Shown here in pieces: positions 60,593-64,000 of a stretch of DNA of 64,000 nt; the first letter of the stretch is position 1, and every line of letters begins with the position of its first letter. The stretch covers positions 89,446,032 through 89,510,031 of the forward strand of contig CM073591.1 of the NCBI GenBank assembly GCA_037074705.1. The letters are read 5' to 3'. A program made the position numbers and the translations under genes. The notes under the pieces are model-generated. The model made no database searches. It worked only from the letters and a program-made list of their open reading frames with translations, and had not been told where the DNA came from. The DNA is from Zhengitettix transpicula (Eukaryota > Arthropoda > Insecta > Orthoptera > Tetrigidae).

Positions 60593-61105
60593 ATAATTTT
60601 AATTTTATTTTAGGGCAACAGGCTACATAAGGGTAATACACGTTTGGCAACTCCCCTTTAATAGCATAGGAAGGGAATTGAAAGGGGGATGCGGAAGGAT
60701 AGAGGAAGGTAGCCAAGAGTTAACTAGGGCCCCCAGGCTATATTTTAAGGATCCTACCCGGTATTCGCCTAAAGAAATGCAGGGAAAACCTGCATCAGGT
60801 AGGTCGGGCATTGGGTACTTGTCCCACGCCCTTCCGATAGCGGGAGAGGAGTTTGCTGTGGGGACACAACATTCCCTTCTCCGTGCCTCGACCAGTTTAG
60901 GAGGCAACTGGCCGACTATTCCAATAGGAATAGCGGACAACTCTTACCGTATGCCCAAGGTCTGTGACCCCGGAACATACACCTCTCAGAACAGGCCGAG
61001 GTGCCTTAGTTCAAAAACGGAGAGGAAAAGGCATTCCCAAAGGTAACCCCTTCGTATCTCCCCTACAAAGGTTCTGCCTGCGAGAGAATAGCCCTCGCAG
61101 GCTCT
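60593..61105 (-). mobile_element. RepA SINE-like retroposon, full-length reference copy
   Basis: The cleanest copy. It is flanked by GATATAATT at 60584-60592 and 61106-61114. On minus it ends AGGCTACATG-complement, CTGTTGCCC, then the A-rich tail TAAAATAAAATTAAAATTAT. The 5' end on minus forms the hairpin CCTGCGAG/CTCGCAGG (61077-61101). Internal stems are CTATTCC-AATA-GGAATAG (60916-60933) and ATGCAGG-GAAAA-CCTGCAT (about 60777-60795). It has open frames on both strands (60678-61046 plus, 60623-60940 minus). No Pol III box or RNA-gene head is recognised. Confidence 0.85.
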
Positions 61106-61114
61106 GATATAATT

Positions 61115-61366
61115 TAAAATTTTGGGCGAGCTTATGATGTAGAAATTTGTAATACGAAAGTACGAGAAAAAAAATTCGGGTTGAGGTGATGGGTGACGAG
61201 TAGCAATAGGTTATTGGATTTTGTTCAATCTAATGTTTATGTGTGTTATTAAGAAAATTTAAAGGGTTTTCATAATAAATTAAATTTTGTGAAACATTCC
61301 GACCAAAAATCTTGACTAACCATGACCATTTTAGCATAAATGTCCGTTAAACACGCTCCCTATCAT
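61115..61366. other. Gap
   Basis: No feature. Confidence 0.6.
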
Positions 61367-61581
61367 GAATAAGAAAGATAGCCAATACAGATAAATACCA
61401 TACAACGTTTTTGGGATCCTAGTACCTTTCGTCAGGTGCTAAGAAGAGCCTAGAGTAACACAACTGCACTGGTTAGTTGACAATACTCAAAAGGCCTGAC
61501 GAAAGGTACAAGGATCCCAGAAACATTGTGTGGAATTTATATTACCTATTTTTATCTGTATTGACTACCTTTCTTATTCAT
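61367..61581. mobile_element. IR-A fold-back element, short form
   Basis: About 215 bp. Outer arms AATAAGAAAGATAGCCAATA and complement, inner arms GTACCTTTCGTCAGG and CCTGACGAAAGGTAC, and a short centre. The 3' flank ATCAGACGTAAATT is shared with the remnant at 20606, so the repeat unit may extend to about 61605. The 137-codon frame starting at 61477 runs out of this element into the next and is not a gene. Confidence 0.85.
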
Positions 61582-61751
61582 TATTTTCTATCAGACGTAA
61601 ATTATTTTCATTTTTACTATCCCTATCACTCCTGCTTATTTAAATTTGATCTGAACCTCGATCCAGTAAGAAGAAATGTTTTAAAAAACTACTTATTCCA
61701 ATGGGATACCGTTTTGTTTATGAGAGATTTATTTTCGTATCTTTATTTAAA

Positions 61752-62400
61752 ACTAGCTGGGTTCCCGGCGTTTCCCGGGATGTCGTATATCTATAACCCC
61801 CAATTTGACTCAAATCTCGGTTGTTTTTGTATTAATTATATGAAACGGCCCTCTACCCCCACCCCTAAGGGTGCTCTCTTACCATGCTGAAAGTGGTTGA
61901 AATTTTACAAACAACATCAGTAGAAATAATATCAACGTCATTGACCCCCGACAAATATTTATTCCAGGCAAATATCGACCATGTTTGAAAAATTCCACCC
62001 CCGGCCGTTGGGGGGTTAAATGGCCAATTGAATGTCATAATTAAACTCACCGACATCCATATCCCTGGAATTGACTCCAATCTCGGTTGTATTCACGTAA
62101 TTTTCTTGTAACGCCCTTCCACCATCACCCCTAACGTTTCTCCTTTCCAATGCTGTAAGGGGTTTAAATTATACTCATATCACATCTCGTTGACCCCCAA
62201 AAAATATTTATACGACTGAAAAATCAGCTGTTTCAGCAGGTTTAAATATTTCCACCCCCGCTGCTGGGGCTGGTAGATGCGTCTCACCCCGACAGTGTTT
62301 GTTTCCTTACCGTATAGAACACGTGTACGAAATTTGGTGAATTTTGCTCCACCGGTCTAGATTTGTATAAGGAACATACAAATATATATACATACAAACA
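61752..62400 (+). mobile_element. ACTAGC-type RTE-like non-autonomous element
   Basis: Starts ACTAGCTGGGTTCCCGGCG and ends with ACGAAATTTGGTGAATTTTG, then GGAACATACAAATATATATA, a tail layout common in arthropod RTE-type elements and their derivatives. The body contains two diverged tandem units of about 230-260 bp (61800-62030 and 62060-62275), each with ACTC(A/C)AATCTCGGTTGT, GTTGACCCCC/ATTGACCCCC, AAATATTTAT and CCACCCCCG blocks. No reverse transcriptase is encoded. Confidence 0.6.
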
Positions 62401-63425
62401 AACACTCTGCTTTATTTATTAGATGTGTGATCTTCCATACCGACGCAATTCCGATCTTATAGACGTAAATGGACAATCTCTTTGTCCCAAACTCGCATAG
62501 TACAAAACGTAACTTTCCTACAGCTCTTCTGAAACGTTTCTCATTCAATTTCACGAACTTTCTCGTTCCCATGTCTTATATGTTCTTAAGCATTTTTTTC
62601 AATATATTTATTCTACGATCTCTTCTGTGGATCAAAATTTATCCGTAGTCTGGTGTGGAATCATAAATTGATTTAGACTTGTACTAGTCCCGATTCTTAA
62701 AGTTATAATTACGAAATTTGGTGACTTAGAGCTTACAACATGCATAATTTTTTTGTCATGCAGCAATATATCTATTTGAATTTGTAGAAATGAATGTACA
62801 AGGGTAATTAACTTTTCGTGGGTCTTATTTAAAAAGCAACATCACGACTTTTTATCGTTACCCCAAGACCCTCAGCTTTGTGTGGGGCTCGTCCCACTGA
62901 CCAGACACAAATCAGTGTCGGAAAAATTTGGTTTGAAAATGTTTATCCGGATATATTTAAAATTGTATCAGTTTATTTTAAAATCTGACTTTCCTCTTGG
63001 TTACGCATAGTGATGTTAGGGCTGTGAAGACGTTTTCTTCGTATCAAGTTTTCCGAAGACCAGGTAAAATGTGTGATTGCAAATTTTAAATATGCGATCT
63101 AATATAAGCTATACAGTCAAATGGAACATGAGATATTTAGTTCAATTTCTTCTGAACTAACAGATATTTCAGACGTCGATTTTTTTCTCGATCGCGGCGG
63201 ATCCTATATAAATCTTGTCCTTCCGAAACAGTCTACTTAGCAGAATTTAATGTGATCACATATTATTATGATATTATATATCTTTCAATTTCTTTAATTT
63301 AATGAATCTTCAAGTCGCGTATTATGTAAAGGTTCATAAATTTACAAATTTTCACCACAGTAATTGAGAATAACTGTAAACATGTTTCCTCTTCCTACCT
63401 TTCAGTTTGTATTCGTAAGATATAT
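62401..63425. other. Gap
   Basis: A 71-codon frame at 62357-62572 (minus) lacks a domain. Nothing else is recognised. Confidence 0.55.
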
Positions 63426-64000
63426 TGTAATAAATAAAGAAGAATTACTTGGGCTTGATAAGTAAAGAACAATCATAGAATTTATAAATTCAGAAATTAA
63501 CAATCAAAACCAAAATGAGACGAACTAAATCTGACGAATACCTTTAACTATCGTTTACAAACTTAACTAACTTGGTTTCTACTTACAAACCTGTTCGGCT
63601 GGTACCAGACTTAGTTTCCTCGGCACGGGCACACAATTTACACTATCAAAGGCCATGAATCACTGACTCTACACTTGATTGTCAAACACACGGTCGTAGT
63701 TATTAAATTTTTCTCCGGGAACTGGATCTGCTGCACCTCCGGATCATCAGCCAGACATATTGTTATACATTGTCTTTATGTGGAAAATGTTGATCTCAGA
63801 ATGTGGCGCCAATATTTGATTACCCTTTGCAGTTGTTTACAAAGTATCTTGCTGTCCAAACTTTATACTTGTATTTAAAAACTTGTAATTTCCCCGGTTG
63901 AATTATATACTCTGGCCACGCTGTTGGTCCTCTCCAATTTTGCCTTCCGCTCCCTACTACAATATTAGTCAGACTGCCTCCAGAAAGCGCTCGCAGTCCG
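63426..64000 (-). mobile_element. LTR L7, continues beyond the right edge
   Basis: Starts TGTAATAAATAAAG after an AT-rich flank and aligns with L1 through GGGCTTGATA, AATCTGACGAATACCTTTAA, TCACTGACTCTACAC and ACACGGTCGTAGTT. Orientation is minus. The 575 bp seen are the 3' and middle part of the LTR. Whether it is solo or the edge of a longer element cannot be seen. The 67-codon frame at 63675 is antisense to it. Confidence 0.7.

Noticed and set aside
60678..61046. 122-codon plus-strand frame in RepA
   Set aside because: Antisense to the inferred retroposon and explained by its GC content. The 8093 copy breaks the frame earlier.
61060..61125. RepA terminal hairpin as a Helitron 3' end
   Set aside because: No CTRR follows the hairpin, and the element has target duplications and an A-rich tail, which Helitrons lack.
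61477..61890. 137-codon open frame, the longest in the window
   Set aside because: It begins inside the right half of the IR-A fold-back and runs into the ACTAGC-type repeat. Composition changes at the repeat border and no domain is present.

Overview
This 64-kb window is AT-rich, non-coding eukaryotic DNA, most likely intergenic or intronic sequence from an insect with a large, repeat-laden genome. The tRNA-derived SINE signatures, the long microsatellites, and several repeat motifs that I recall loosely from cockroach or termite sequence suggest Blattodea or another polyneopteran. That placement is a low-confidence inference. I found no convincing protein-coding gene, tRNA gene or rRNA gene. 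The open frames of 60-137 codons show no recognisable domain, and most are explained by repeats or chance.

The annotatable content is mobile-element debris. (1) RepA is a repeat of about 500 bp with eight copies: 296-735, 8010-8553, 9465-9773, 14226-14398, 17508-17571, 24207-24447, 58158-58251 and 60593-61105. Variable-length target-site duplications, an A-rich tail and loss of one end only indicate a SINE-like retroposon. Several hairpins are conserved and three base pairs show compensatory changes. (2) An LTR family (TGTAAT...ATTACA) is present as solo or partial LTRs at 14768-15657, 15686-16803, 19161-20141, 21718-22518, 54818-55665 and 63426 to the right edge, plus a fragment at 46710. 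Most abut (AT)n tracts and several carry private direct repeats. (3) Fold-back families: IR-A (6757, 20606, 29952, 58590, 61367), IR-B (23405, 43890), a near-perfect 57-bp-arm hairpin with a 13-bp duplication (29501-29706), and AT-rich inverted repeats at 32035 and 49834. (4) A tRNA-derived SINE has two copies (33208-33324, with an exact 11-bp target duplication, and 34893-35077), plus looser tRNA-like segments at 10600, 53280 and 59281. (5) An ACTAGC-type, RTE-like repeat lies at 61752-62400, with a second copy at 14149 that is split by a RepA insertion.

Between the repeats are GC- or CpG-rich islands of 200-600 bp (1440, 5200, 10490, 13480, 22771, 25150, 27641, 34101, 37400, 40290, 43141, 47380, 53170). 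They look like regulatory or conserved non-coding DNA. Two carry unusually good binding-site matches: a perfect palindromic RFX X-box beside a CCAAT box (3353-3375), and a head-to-head pair of YY1/Pho-type sites (36545-36569). Their target genes are not in the window.

The strongest candidate for something undescribed is RepA: a retroposon without a recognisable tRNA, 5S or 7SL head, whose predicted RNA has a terminal hairpin and an internal hairpin supported by covariation between diverged copies.
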